Shown piece after piece: positions 16,394-24,132 of a stretch of DNA of 25,602 nt. The stretch lies in contig PXES01000161.1 in the NCBI GenBank assembly GCA_003564655.1, forward strand, positions 1-25,602. The letters are read 5' to 3'. The position numbers were made by a program, and so were the translations under genes. The first letter of the stretch is position 1; every line of letters begins with the position of its first letter. The stretch comes from Paracoccaceae bacterium (GTDB lineage: Bacteria > Pseudomonadota > Alphaproteobacteria > Rhodobacterales > Rhodobacteraceae). Below the pieces are notes generated by a model. It was given only the letters and a program-made list of their open reading frames with translations. It did no database searches and was not told where the DNA came from.

Positions 16394-17650
16394 TCAGGTC
16401 GCCAGTGCGCCCTCGGCCGTCGTTGAACCCGGACGGCCGGCAGACCCGGCGTTGATGTCCAGTTCCGCGACGGCGCGGCCGAAGCGAGCCAGTGCCTCGG
16501 TCACCTCGTCCTCGGTGATGATCAGCGGCGGCTGGAAGTGGATGGCGTTGGGGTTCACCGCAGAGCCCCGGACGAAAAGCCCGTGCCGCATGCAGCCGGC
16601 AAACAGCCTGTCGCGCAACCCCGGCGCCGTGACATCGACGGCGCGGATCAGGCCGCGTCCGCGCACACCGGGGTTCAGAACCGCCGGATGCTGCCGTGTC
16701 AGGCGGTCCAGCCCATCCACCAGCCTTCGACCGGTCCGGTCAACATGATCTCCCATCGCGGGATCGGCATAGCGTTGCGCCAGGGCAGCGGCCAGCGCCG
16801 CGCCGATCTCGTTGCCGGCATAGCTGGTCACATGGACGGGCACGGGGGACTGGAAGGCCGCAAGGTGCTTCTCGGCAAAGCTCAAGGCGCCGCAGGGATA
16901 GTAGCCGCCGGTGATGCCCTTGCCGGATACCAGCAGGTCCGGCACGATGCCGTGATGCTGAAAGGCCCAGATCTTCCCGGTCCGGCGAAGGCCGCCCTGG
17001 ACCTCGTCCAGGATCAGCAGGGCACCGTGCCGGTCGCACAGTCGCCGGACTTCGGCCAGATAGCCGTCCGGTGGCTCGACGACACCGGCCGGAATCTGGA
17101 TCGTTTCCATGCAGACGGCGGCAACCGTATCGTCAAGCTGTTCGGCAAGGCTGTCGATCGCCCCATAGACCACCTTTCGGATTCCGCCGCTTAGCGGCGC
17201 ATAGTCCTGCGGCCGAAAGGCCGGATCGTCCATCGCCAGTGAAAAGCCCACATGCCCGAAATAGCCGCCGGTCGCCGATATCAGGTTCGGCCGCCCAGTG
17301 ATCCGCTTGGCGAACTTGCAGGCCACTTCAAAGGCTTCCGAGGCGGAAGACACGAAATAGGTTTTGCAAAGCGGTGCCGGCAGAATGACCGAGAACTGCT
17401 GCTCGGCGATGGTGCGTCTGACCGAGGGCAAGGGCCACATGCCCGAGTCCCCTTTCCTGATGAGTTGCAGGACCTCCGCCTGCACCTCTGGCGAGCAGAA
17501 GCCGAAATTGAACGTCCCGCCCGAGCAGAAGCACGACAGGACCGGCTGGCCGGTATCCATTGCCAGCCAGACCCCCGAACGGCTGGTTTGCAGATCATCC
17601 ATCGAGACCGCTTGCGCGGGTGACGATGCCGAAGCGGTTTCAGGGTTCAT
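16394..17650 (-). CDS. Class III PLP-dependent aminotransferase
   Basis: A 418-residue aminotransferase of the ornithine/4-aminobutyrate type. LLILDEVQGGLRRTGKIWAF contains Asp215, which binds the pyridine nitrogen of PLP, and LVSGKGITGGYYPCGAL contains the Schiff-base lysine, Lys244. SSASEAFEVACKFAKRITGR is the PLP-phosphate segment, in which SxSEAxE reads SASEAFE. The YHGxTxGA segment reads GGYFGHVGFSLAMDD, so the aromatic-histidine stacking motif is altered and the substrate may be unusual. I start at ATG 17650 because GGGAG lies 9 nt upstream and the 38 residues before it are low-complexity. It may supply or remove nitrogen from an omega-amino acid or ketone. It lies downstream of IclR on the same strand but 337 nt away, so it probably has its own promoter. 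Confidence 0.9.
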   Translation of the reverse strand: MNPETASASSPAQAVSMDDLQTSRSGVWLAMDTGQPVLSCFCSGGTFNFGFCSPEVQAEVLQLIRKGDSGMWPLPSVRRTIAEQQFSVILPAPLCKTYFVSSASEAFEVACKFAKRITGRPNLISATGGYFGHVGFSLAMDDPAFRPQDYAPLSGGIRKVVYGAIDSLAEQLDDTVAAVCMETIQIPAGVVEPPDGYLAEVRRLCDRHGALLILDEVQGGLRRTGKIWAFQHHGIVPDLLVSGKGITGGYYPCGALSFAEKHLAAFQSPVPVHVTSYAGNEIGAALAAALAQRYADPAMGDHVDRTGRRLVDGLDRLTRQHPAVLNPGVRGRGLIRAVDVTAPGLRDRLFAGCMRHGLFVRGSAVNPNAIHFQPPLIITEDEVTEALARFGRAVAELDINAGSAGRPGSTTAEGALAT

Positions 17651-17987
17651 GCCTGGTATCTCCCTTGATGCCGGTGGTCCCGCCGGCCGGTGCTGCCGGT
17701 CCCGCATGGGCGCGACCCGCTGCCCCGTGATCGACGCGCGCGGATCGGCATAGCGCAGCGACACCCGGCCAGTATTCGCATGATAAGCCTGTCGGTGTAT
17801 CGGATCACTGCATGTTTCGTGAAGTTCGATCCGTCATTGGCGAAGTGGCCAGACCGATGCGGCATCGGCCAAAGCCGCCTTGCTCCGGGGGCGTGATGTC
17901 CGGACCGCCATCAGCAGCACCGGCCGGAAAACCGGCCCGCGCCCGGCGCCAGCACCATGAAGATGGGCCGATCTGCAAGGATGCCGA
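17651..17987. other. Non-coding gap upstream of the aminotransferase
   Basis: About 340 nt without a supported gene. On the minus strand, about 150 nt before the aminotransferase, there is a relatively AT-rich stretch with TATCAT (17781-17786) that could be a -10 element. Next to the IclR stop, codons for MIGILADRPIFMVLAPGAG open a frame of 26 residues without an evident ribosome-binding site; I do not call it a gene. The distal part contains a short hairpin at 17922-17937. Confidence 0.4.
17922..17937 (-). terminator. GC hairpin downstream of the IclR gene, possible terminator
   Basis: GGCCGG, an AAAA loop, then CCGGCC form a perfect 6-bp stem about 50 nt after the IclR stop. No U-tract follows on either strand, so it is at best a weak or Rho-assisted terminator, and may only be chance in GC-rich DNA. 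Confidence 0.22.
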
Positions 17988-18947
17988 TCATGGAAGACGG
18001 TCAGGGGGCAGATGGGCGATGTCGGCCGCGCGAAGCATGTCGATCAGCCTTTGTCCCCATTCGTGCAGAACGGGCAACGGCGCGCGCGCGATGGGGGCGG
18101 TCAGATTGACGACGCCCTGCATCTCGCCGCCCTCGTCGAAGATGGCGACACCGCTCGCGGCGGCGCCGGGCACCCTTTCGCCGCTGGATACCGCATAGCC
18201 GCGCTGCCTGATCGATGTCAGATCCGCCAGCAGCAGGGCCTTGTCCACCGTATCGCTGGCGAATGCCGGGCTGTCGAAATACGCCTCGATCATTTCTGGC
18301 GTCATCCAGGCAAGTGCGGCCTTGCCGGCGGCTCCCCGATGCAGGGGATACACGCTGCCGATGTCCAGAACATAGCGCAGCGGATGCGTTGCGGCGATCC
18401 GGTCCACGACGATCTGTGACAGCCCCCGGGTGACGAACAGCACAACGGTCTCGCCGGTTTCTGCGTGCAGGGTCTCCATGATCGGCCGAAGACGACCGTG
18501 AAGATCGAAGGAATCGGTGCCAAAGTCCCCACGGACCAGCGGCAGTAGAAGCTGCCATGTCCCGTGGTGCGTGCGGTCGACAATCTGGAAGGACCACATC
18601 AGTTGCAGGATGCGCTCGGTTTCATCCGGATCGGCACCGACCTGGCTTGCCGCTTCTGCCGCTGTCAGGTGTGCACCGCCCAGCAGGACCTGCAGTAGCG
18701 ACAGTCCCTTGCGCAGCGCCTCCAGCCGGTCGCGTTCGGAGGGGACCGCATAGCGCTTGCCTCCCTCGATCTGGACGACGAAGCCCTTTTGCCTGAGGGT
18801 GTTCAGCATCCGGAAGGCCATGGGCGGGGTAAAGCCCAGACCCTGGGCGATCTCGGTCAGGCTGCGCGGCGCCCGCTGGTTTTCCAGCCAGACCAGCAGA
18901 TCCAGGGCGCGGCCGAGGGTCTGAAGCTGATTGCTGGGTTTGTCCAT
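17988..18947 (-). CDS. IclR-type transcriptional regulator with an apparent duplicated winged helix
   Basis: A 319-residue regulator, longer than the usual 250-280. Residues 9-67 form the IclR winged helix (LGRALDLLVWLENQ, SLTEIAQGLGFTPPMAFRML, KGFVVQIEGGKRYAV). Residues 77-138 repeat the pattern (ALRKGLSLLQVLLGG, LTAAEAASQVGADPDETERI, SFQIVDRTHHGTWQL) and look like a second winged helix in the place of the usual linker. The effector domain runs from about 148, with TGETVVLFVTRG, VDRIAATHPLRYVLDIGSVY, PLHRGAAGKAALAWM and GYAVSSGERVPGAAASGVAIF, all standard IclR elements. The start is 9 nt after the stop of the TctB-TctA remnant, so it is the last gene of the minus-strand cluster from 22330. 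It probably regulates that cluster; the effector would be a small organic acid. Confidence 0.92.
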   Translation of the reverse strand: MDKPSNQLQTLGRALDLLVWLENQRAPRSLTEIAQGLGFTPPMAFRMLNTLRQKGFVVQIEGGKRYAVPSERDRLEALRKGLSLLQVLLGGAHLTAAEAASQVGADPDETERILQLMWSFQIVDRTHHGTWQLLLPLVRGDFGTDSFDLHGRLRPIMETLHAETGETVVLFVTRGLSQIVVDRIAATHPLRYVLDIGSVYPLHRGAAGKAALAWMTPEMIEAYFDSPAFASDTVDKALLLADLTSIRQRGYAVSSGERVPGAAASGVAIFDEGGEMQGVVNLTAPIARAPLPVLHEWGQRLIDMLRAADIAHLPPDRLP

Positions 18948-18956
18948 TCCGGGTCC

Positions 18957-19271
18957 TCATGCTTGTGTAACCTTTCTGGCGGGGCGCCAACTGTCGAAGA
19001 TCATCCACAACAGCAGAACCGCGGCGAGAGCAAGAAAGGCGGCGCTGATCGGCCGGCTATGGAACAGCATCGGATCGCCGCGACCGATCGGCAGGCCGCA
19101 GCGCAGAGGCTTCTCCATCAGCACCCAGGGGCTGAAGGGAAAGAAGCCGGGACCCATCTGCCGGGGCCTGCCCATCGGGTAGCCCTGAACCTGCCAGATG
19201 CCGAAAAGGCCAATGCCCAGCCCGGTCTGACCGCTGGTCAAGTGGGAATAAATCAGTCCCGAAAGCCACAT
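18957..19271 (-). pseudogene. TctB-TctA deletion fusion (remnant of a tripartite tricarboxylate transporter)
   Basis: A 104-codon open frame with GGGGGA 7 nt before its ATG. Residues 1-45 resemble the start of a TctB small membrane subunit (GIGLFGIWQVQGYPMGRP, then QMGPGFFP). Residues from about 48 resemble the extreme C-terminus of the large subunit TctA (WVLMEKPLRCGLPIGRGDP, then SRPISAAFLALAAVLLL). TctA normally has about 500 residues and TctB about 150, so the rest of TctB and more than 400 residues of TctA are gone. The reading frame is unbroken across the junction near 19133. Transport function is impossible; a small membrane peptide could still be made. It lies between an acyl-CoA dehydrogenase (28 nt) and IclR (9 nt). 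Confidence 0.72.
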
Positions 19272-19299
19272 GCCGCGTCCCCCGGCGACGGGCCTGGTT

Positions 19300-20562
19300 T
19301 CAGCCGGTACCAATGGATCCGCCGCCACCCAGCGGGGCAGCACCCGGATGAAGATACGGGTTATCTGCCAGTGCTTCCGTCGCGGCGGGTTCTTGGCGGA
19401 AAATCTGCCGCAGATGCACCTCGTCAGGGCCATCGAAGACCCGGAACGCCCGCGCCCAGGAATGGATCGCGCCCAACGGCGTGTCGGCGCTGCCGCCCAT
19501 CGCCCCGAAAAGCTGGATCGCCCGGTCAGCGATGCGTTGCAACATTTCCGGCACGAGCAACTTGACGATGGACACGTCGCGCTGCGCGGCGCGATGGCCG
19601 TCGCGGTCCAGCGCCCAGGCGCAGCGCTGCACGATCAGCCGCGCCTGTTCGATCTCTGCGCGCGAGTGCGCGATCCAGCCCTGCACGGTGTCGTAATCCT
19701 GCAGCACGCGGCCGAAGCTGGCCCTCTCGGCGGCGCGGGCGCGCATCAGGGACACCACCACCTCGGCCAGCCCGATGGCGCGCATCGCATGGTGCACGCG
19801 CGCCGGGCCAAGCCGGGTCTGGGCGACCGCGAAACCTTCGCCCTCGGCGCGCAGCAGGTTCTCGGCCGGGACCTCGACATCGGTAAAATCGATCTCGGCG
19901 ATCGGGGCGGCGGGTTCGGACCAGGCCAGGAAATCCAGCCGGCGGCATATGCGCAATCCGGCGGTGTCCATCGGCACGATCACCGCTGTATGCCCGGCGC
20001 GCGGGCCGGCGTCAGACATGGCGCCGATAACGATCAGAAAGGCGCAGGCCGGATGGGCGCCGCCGGAAACGTACCATTTGCGGCCGTTCAGCAGATAGCC
20101 GCGCGCGGTGCGGTCGATCCGCAGCGCGATGTTGCGCGCATCGGCCGAGGCGACGGCGGGTTCGGTCATCGCAAACCCCGACCGCAGCCGCCCCTCCAGC
20201 ATCGGCTCCAGCCACCGCTGCCGCTGCGCCGGCGTGGCGACGGCATCCAGCGTGATCATGTTGGGCAGGTCGGGCGCATGACAGTTGAACACCTGTGGCG
20301 CCCAGACCAAACGCCCCATGATTTCGGCCAGCGGGGCGAAATCCAGATTGCCGAGGCCATGCGCGGGCAGATGCGGCAGGCCGAGGTTCCACAGCCCCGC
20401 CGCGCGGGCGCGGGCCTGAAGGTCTGGCATGAACGGGGCATCATGCGCCCCGCTGTCCAGTGCCGCGCGCCATTCACGGTTGCGCGGCAAGATATGGTCG
20501 GCGAAGAAGCCTTCCATCTTTTCGGCATGTTCGCGCGCGCGCGGTGTCAGGTCGAAATCCAT
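19300..20562 (-). CDS. Acyl-CoA dehydrogenase, ACAD10/11-like
   Basis: A 420-residue flavoprotein of the acyl-CoA dehydrogenase fold. Signatures in order are MDFDLTPRAREHAEKMEGF, GFAMTEPAVASADARNIALR, YLLNGRKWYVSGGAHPACAF, VIVPMDTAGLRICR, LGPARVHHAMRAIGLAEVV, SRAEIEQARLIVQRCAWALD and the end motif FDGPDEVHLRQIFRQE. The DGPDEVH element replaces YEGTxEIQ and is typical of the ACAD10/11 branch, where aspartate stands in for the catalytic glutamate. It would oxidise a branched or hydroxylated acyl-CoA using ETF as acceptor. It starts 9 nt after the truncated tctC gene, so they share a transcript. It is distinct from the dehydrogenase pair at 12891-15175 and belongs to the other catabolic cluster. 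The last 15 residues are glycine-rich and unrelated to the family core. Confidence 0.92.
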   Translation of the reverse strand: MDFDLTPRAREHAEKMEGFFADHILPRNREWRAALDSGAHDAPFMPDLQARARAAGLWNLGLPHLPAHGLGNLDFAPLAEIMGRLVWAPQVFNCHAPDLPNMITLDAVATPAQRQRWLEPMLEGRLRSGFAMTEPAVASADARNIALRIDRTARGYLLNGRKWYVSGGAHPACAFLIVIGAMSDAGPRAGHTAVIVPMDTAGLRICRRLDFLAWSEPAAPIAEIDFTDVEVPAENLLRAEGEGFAVAQTRLGPARVHHAMRAIGLAEVVVSLMRARAAERASFGRVLQDYDTVQGWIAHSRAEIEQARLIVQRCAWALDRDGHRAAQRDVSIVKLLVPEMLQRIADRAIQLFGAMGGSADTPLGAIHSWARAFRVFDGPDEVHLRQIFRQEPAATEALADNPYLHPGAAPLGGGGSIGTG

Positions 20563-20571
20563 TGCCTTGCC

Positions 20572-21165
20572 TCAGGTAAGAATTGAGCGGCAGGGCGTCG
20601 GGGGCGCCCTGCCTGGCGTTCCGGGGAGTGCCGGTCCCAGGGTGATCCCCGTCTCGGCGACGACCGCGCTTCGGAATTCGACGCCCGAGGCATTGAATTC
20701 GGCGATATCGGCGGCACTTCCGCCAGCGGTCAGCAGACCCTGCGCCCGCAGAGACGCGTTGTTTTCCGGATCATCGCGCGCCACCTGGAAAGCCGTGTTC
20801 AGCCGGGCGACGAAGTCCGGATCGGTTCCGCCCTCGGGCGCCGGTGAAATGGTCGCCGCCGCCAGCGGGGTGTTCAGCACGAAGCGTGCGGGGGGCGCGC
20901 CCGGCGTGTGGCCGTCAGACTGGGCTTGATGCATTGTCTCGGTGGCGATGATCGTCGCCCTGCCGGGTCGGATTTCGACCCCCACCTGCTGGCCCGGTGT
21001 AGCGGCCACATGCGGCGCCAGGAAACGGTTCGTCCTGTCGGTGCCGCTGCCGGCGGCATGGGGCACGAGGGTATCGATGGGCGGGCTGGGCCGGGCTTGC
21101 GCCTGCCCTGCGCCGGCCGTCATGGAGATCAGACCGGTAGCCGTCAAAGACTCAATCACGTTCAT
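20572..21165 (-). pseudogene. TctC/Bug-family solute-binding protein with large internal deletion
   Basis: An open frame of 197 codons, against about 320 in the family. The start is normal: GAGGAC lies 7 nt before ATG 21165, and residues 1-23 form a poor signal peptide. Residues 27-85 follow the N-terminal lobe of a Bug protein (IDTLVPHAAGSGTDRTNRFL, then APHVAATPGQQVGVEIRPG). Residues from about 103 follow the C-terminal end (DPDFVARLNTAFQVA, then GLLTAGGSAADIAEF). Some 120-130 residues of the central region are missing, and the junction near 20865 keeps frame. The conserved GxGGT loop after the RPG motif is degraded to GRATII. The product is unlikely to bind ligand. Together with the TctB-TctA remnant it shows a lost tripartite transporter. 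Confidence 0.72.
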
Positions 21166-21244
21166 GTCGTCCTCGCTGACGGCTGGTGCCCCCACAACCT
21201 CCTCGCCGTCGTGAACGCCGGCTCCGACGGTTCCCGCCTTCGGT

Positions 21245-22330
21245 TCAGGCGAGGGCCGACAGGCCCTTTGCCGCTTCCTGCGCCTCGGCCATGATCCTGT
21301 CCATGACCTCGGCGACGGTTGTGTATTCGTTGAAATAGGCGATGCTCTGGCCCGCCGCCTCCCACATCAGCGGCGCGATGCGATGCTCGCGGATGGCGGC
21401 CAGCAATTCGCCGATCAGCACCTGCTGATGCGGCATCTTGAGCGGCACGGGCGCGTCGGGGCGGTCCCATTCCTCTGACCAGGCGGTGCGGATCATGCGC
21501 AGCGTCTTGCCGCTGTAGGAGCGTGAGATCACGGTGTCGTCGCTCTTTGCGGCGAGCAGCTTCTCCAGCACGATCGGATCGGCGCGGTGCTCGTCCGTCA
21601 CCAGCCAGGCAGTGCCCATCCAAACGCCCTGGGCGCCCATCGCCAGCGCCGCCGCCAGATGCCGCCCCGAGCCGACGCCACCGGCGGCAAGAACCGGCAC
21701 GGCACCCGCCATGTCCACGATCTGCGGGATCAGCGAGAAGGTTCCGATTGTGCCGGTATGCGCGCCGGCGTCATAGCCCTGCGCGATCAGCACATCGACC
21801 CCGGCATCCAGTGCCTTCTGCGCGTGCTTTGGCGCGCCGATCAGCGCCATGGTCTGCTTGCCGGCCGCGCGGGCACGGGCGATCACCTCGGCCGGGACAC
21901 CCACCGCGGCGGCAAAGACATTTGCATCCGAGGCCAGCGCCGCCTCGACCTGGGCGGCGAACAGGCTCTGCGAGCGCAGGTTGCGGGTATAGAACGACCC
22001 CTTGCGCGATGGGGGCACGGCATGGCGTTCGCGAATGCCCTGGACGAAGTCGTGATAGTGCTGCGGGATCGCGGCGCGAGCGGTGGCGAGGTCGGTGTCA
22101 TCGCCGACCGATTGTGGCAGCAACAGATCAAGGCCGAAGGGCCGATCGCCGACCAGCGCACGGATCTCGCGCGCGATCTCGGTGATCTCGGCGGGTTCGT
22201 GCATGGTGGCGCCGAAGACGCCCAGGCCCCCCGCCCGGCTGATCGCCGCCGTCACCGCGACACTGTGCGAGAAACCGAAGATCGGCCGCTCGATTCCGAC
22301 GATCTTGCAAGCCTCTGTTCTGAAAGCCAT
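21245..22330 (-). CDS. Nitronate monooxygenase / 2-nitropropane dioxygenase family FMN protein
   Basis: A 361-residue TIM-barrel flavoprotein. Landmarks are PIFGFSHSVAVTAAISRAGGLG near the N-terminus, LIAQGYDAGAHTGTIGTFSL with His191 in the position of the active-site histidine, and VPVLAAGGVGSGRHLAAAL then MGAQGVWMGTAWL, which bind the FMN phosphate. Homologues also include enoyl-reductase-like enzymes, so denitrification of nitronates is only one possibility. I start at ATG 22330, with GGAG 8 nt upstream; the 60 upstream codons of the open frame are not homologous. It heads the minus-strand cluster; the next element is the truncated tctC gene, 79 nt on. In that setting a role in oxidising an organic acid or an acyl-CoA is as plausible as nitronate detoxification. 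Confidence 0.88.
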   Translation of the reverse strand: MAFRTEACKIVGIERPIFGFSHSVAVTAAISRAGGLGVFGATMHEPAEITEIAREIRALVGDRPFGLDLLLPQSVGDDTDLATARAAIPQHYHDFVQGIRERHAVPPSRKGSFYTRNLRSQSLFAAQVEAALASDANVFAAAVGVPAEVIARARAAGKQTMALIGAPKHAQKALDAGVDVLIAQGYDAGAHTGTIGTFSLIPQIVDMAGAVPVLAAGGVGSGRHLAAALAMGAQGVWMGTAWLVTDEHRADPIVLEKLLAAKSDDTVISRSYSGKTLRMIRTAWSEEWDRPDAPVPLKMPHQQVLIGELLAAIREHRIAPLMWEAAGQSIAYFNEYTTVAEVMDRIMAEAQEAAKGLSALA

Positions 22331-23010
22331 ACTCACGTCTCCATTCAGCGTATTCCGGCCTGCCGAAGCGCCGGGATCTGTTCGGCGCTGCTTCCGATCC
22401 GTGCTTTGACTGCCTTGGAACCCTGCCCAGGCGCCCCTGCGGTGTGACGATGGGACGACGGGCGAATGCGGGACCGCGGCACGGCATTCTGCATCCGCAT
22501 CTTGCTGCAATCACCTCCGGAACCGGGACAATGTCCTTGCGCCTGGATCCGGGGGGCACCAAGCGCTTGTTGTGTTTGACGCCCTTCCACCAATGAAGCC
22601 TGCCATCCCCGAAAGGCGGAAAGCCCCGCGCGCTTTCGCCCGTTCCCGGCTGGTCGAGCTTCAGTACTCCGGCCCCGAAAACAGCCGGCAGGGCCGAGGC
22701 AATCGTGGCAGCGATGATCGTCCCGATGTTGCGGACCCCGCGACCGGCCTGACGCTGATGTCATGCAGGGTCCATGCTCGCCCTCAGTGTCGCCGATGCC
22801 GATGTCGCCGAGCGTACGAGAGCGACAAGATGGCGTCAACAAAAAATTACCATATGAATAAAAAAACGTTATGAGGAATTAATTGATACAGGATGATCCC
22901 CCTTCCGCAACGTCCGATGCGCCTGGGTTTCCGGCCGGAATCTGGTCCAGCACTGTAGCGATCAGCGTGCTTGCGATTTCCTGTAGCCGGGGTCACGTCG
23001 GCCGGGGCGA
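22331..23010. other. Long intergenic region upstream of the nitronate monooxygenase cluster
   Basis: About 680 nt without an intact gene. On the minus strand around 22690-22760 one frame gives RNIGTIIAATIASALPAVFG, a membrane-like segment with no start or ribosome-binding site and no continuing homology, perhaps a decayed transporter piece. The stretch 22830-22890 is strikingly AT-rich compared with everything else in the window. The longer plus-strand frames here are not supported by homology. Confidence 0.45.
22811..22839 (-). promoter_or_regulatory. Candidate sigma70-type promoter for the minus-strand cluster
   Basis: On the minus strand TTGACG (22839-22834) and TACGCT (22816-22811) are 17 nt apart, directly beside the AT-rich block at 22840-22890. 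The predicted start would leave a leader of nearly 480 nt to the nitronate monooxygenase gene, which is long, so a nearer promoter may exist. Confidence 0.3.
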
Positions 23011-24018
23011 TCACCGGCCCGGGTCGATGCCTTGCGCGCCGGAAACCTGCTTCGTTGTGTTGGAAGGGGCTGCGCCAGGATGCGCCGCATCAACCGGCAG
23101 GATCGCCCCTCGGTGCCGTATGACCCGCAAGGCAAGGGCATGGCCGCCGGCCATGGCGCGCGCGATGTCGGCGCCTTCGGCCCAGGATGCCAGGAAACCT
23201 GCATTGAAACTGTCCCCGGCGCCGGTTGTGTCGAGGACATCGCTTGCCGGATCGACACCCAGTTCCTGCCGGCTGGCATCCAACGCGATTGGCCCGTCGA
23301 GGCCACGCTTCAGGGCGCCGTAGGCCACCCCTGATGCGGCCAACCGGGCCATCACCGCATCCTGATCGGCGTCGCCGAACAAGGCCACCTCGTCGTCGAG
23401 CGAGGGCAGCGCGATATCGGTAATCGACCAGAAACGCGAGACTTCCTGTCGTGCGATGGCCAGATCGGGCCATAGCCGGGGGCGGTAGTTCGAATCGAAA
23501 GCGATCAGACCATCAGCGCTTCGGAAATCCCTGGCCCAGTGATACAGGGCATCGCGTGCGCCGGGGTCGAGGATCGCCAGCGTGATCGCCGACAGGAACA
23601 CAAGATCAAATCCCTGCATATCTTCGGGTCGCAGCCGGGTCTGCGCGGTGAACAGACGCCGCGCCGCCGAGGTGGTGCGCCAGTAGCTGAAGCTTCGTTC
23701 TCCCTTCTCGTCGAGTTCTATCATGTATAGCCCCGGCGTCGCCCCCGGCAGCCGTTCGACGAGCCGGGTGTCGATGCCTTCCGCATGCATCGCGGTCAGG
23801 ATACGGTCGGACTGGCGGTCATCGCCAAGCGCGGTGACACAGGTTATCCGCGTGTCGGTCCCGCCAAGCAGGCGCGAGAGATAGACGGCGGTGTTGAAGA
23901 TATCGCCTGCCACCCTGATCCGGGCGCTGTCCGGCCCGAGCGGCGAAAGTTCGATCATCGCCTCGCCGATGACCGCGATCCGCAGGGGCCGGTCGGCAGG
24001 CGGGTGTGGGTGCCTCAT
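23011..24018 (-). CDS. kdgK: 2-keto-3-deoxygluconate kinase (PfkB family)
   Basis: A 335-residue cytoplasmic sugar kinase that phosphorylates 2-keto-3-deoxygluconate to KDPG, feeding the lower Entner-Doudoroff pathway. The sequence follows KdgK closely: LRIAVIGEAMIELSPLG at the N-terminus, AGDIFNTAVYLSRLLGG (substrate loop), GLYMIELDEKGERSFSYWR, FDSNYRPRLWPDL, and the PfkB signature DTTGAGDSFNAGFLASW, in which Asp269 is the catalytic base. RHRGAILP near the end matches the RxRGAIxP of KdgK proteins. Length is slightly above the family norm because of a 20-residue C-terminal tail. The start at 24018 is the first ATG of the frame. No hexuronate or aldolase genes are nearby, and the upstream neighbour is a dead transposase, so a longer operon may have been broken. 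Confidence 0.92.
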   Translation of the reverse strand: MRHPHPPADRPLRIAVIGEAMIELSPLGPDSARIRVAGDIFNTAVYLSRLLGGTDTRITCVTALGDDRQSDRILTAMHAEGIDTRLVERLPGATPGLYMIELDEKGERSFSYWRTTSAARRLFTAQTRLRPEDMQGFDLVFLSAITLAILDPGARDALYHWARDFRSADGLIAFDSNYRPRLWPDLAIARQEVSRFWSITDIALPSLDDEVALFGDADQDAVMARLAASGVAYGALKRGLDGPIALDASRQELGVDPASDVLDTTGAGDSFNAGFLASWAEGADIARAMAGGHALALRVIRHRGAILPVDAAHPGAAPSNTTKQVSGAQGIDPGR

Positions 24019-24132
24019 GTGGTGACCCTTTGCGCGGCAGATTTCCTGGCAGGGCCATCTGCGCAGGCGATCCGCTTGAAATCAAGATGCCGCCGGGTGC
24101 GATGCGTCCGGTAGCGGGTTCTGCCAGCCGGG
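24019..24132. other. Gap between kdgK and the transposase remnant
   Basis: Short region with the kdgK leader. On the minus strand an open frame continues from the transposase region to a TGA at 24082 with good third-position GC, but it shows no family I recognise. No insertion-sequence terminal repeat was found by eye. Confidence 0.3.

Noticed and set aside
17690..17880. Short frames in the gap between the aminotransferase and IclR
   Set aside because: No ribosome-binding site, no homology, and composition typical of chance frames in GC-rich DNA.
22883..23323. A plus-strand frame of 146 codons opposite the end of kdgK
   Set aside because: It is mostly antisense to a convincing kinase and has no recognisable motif.
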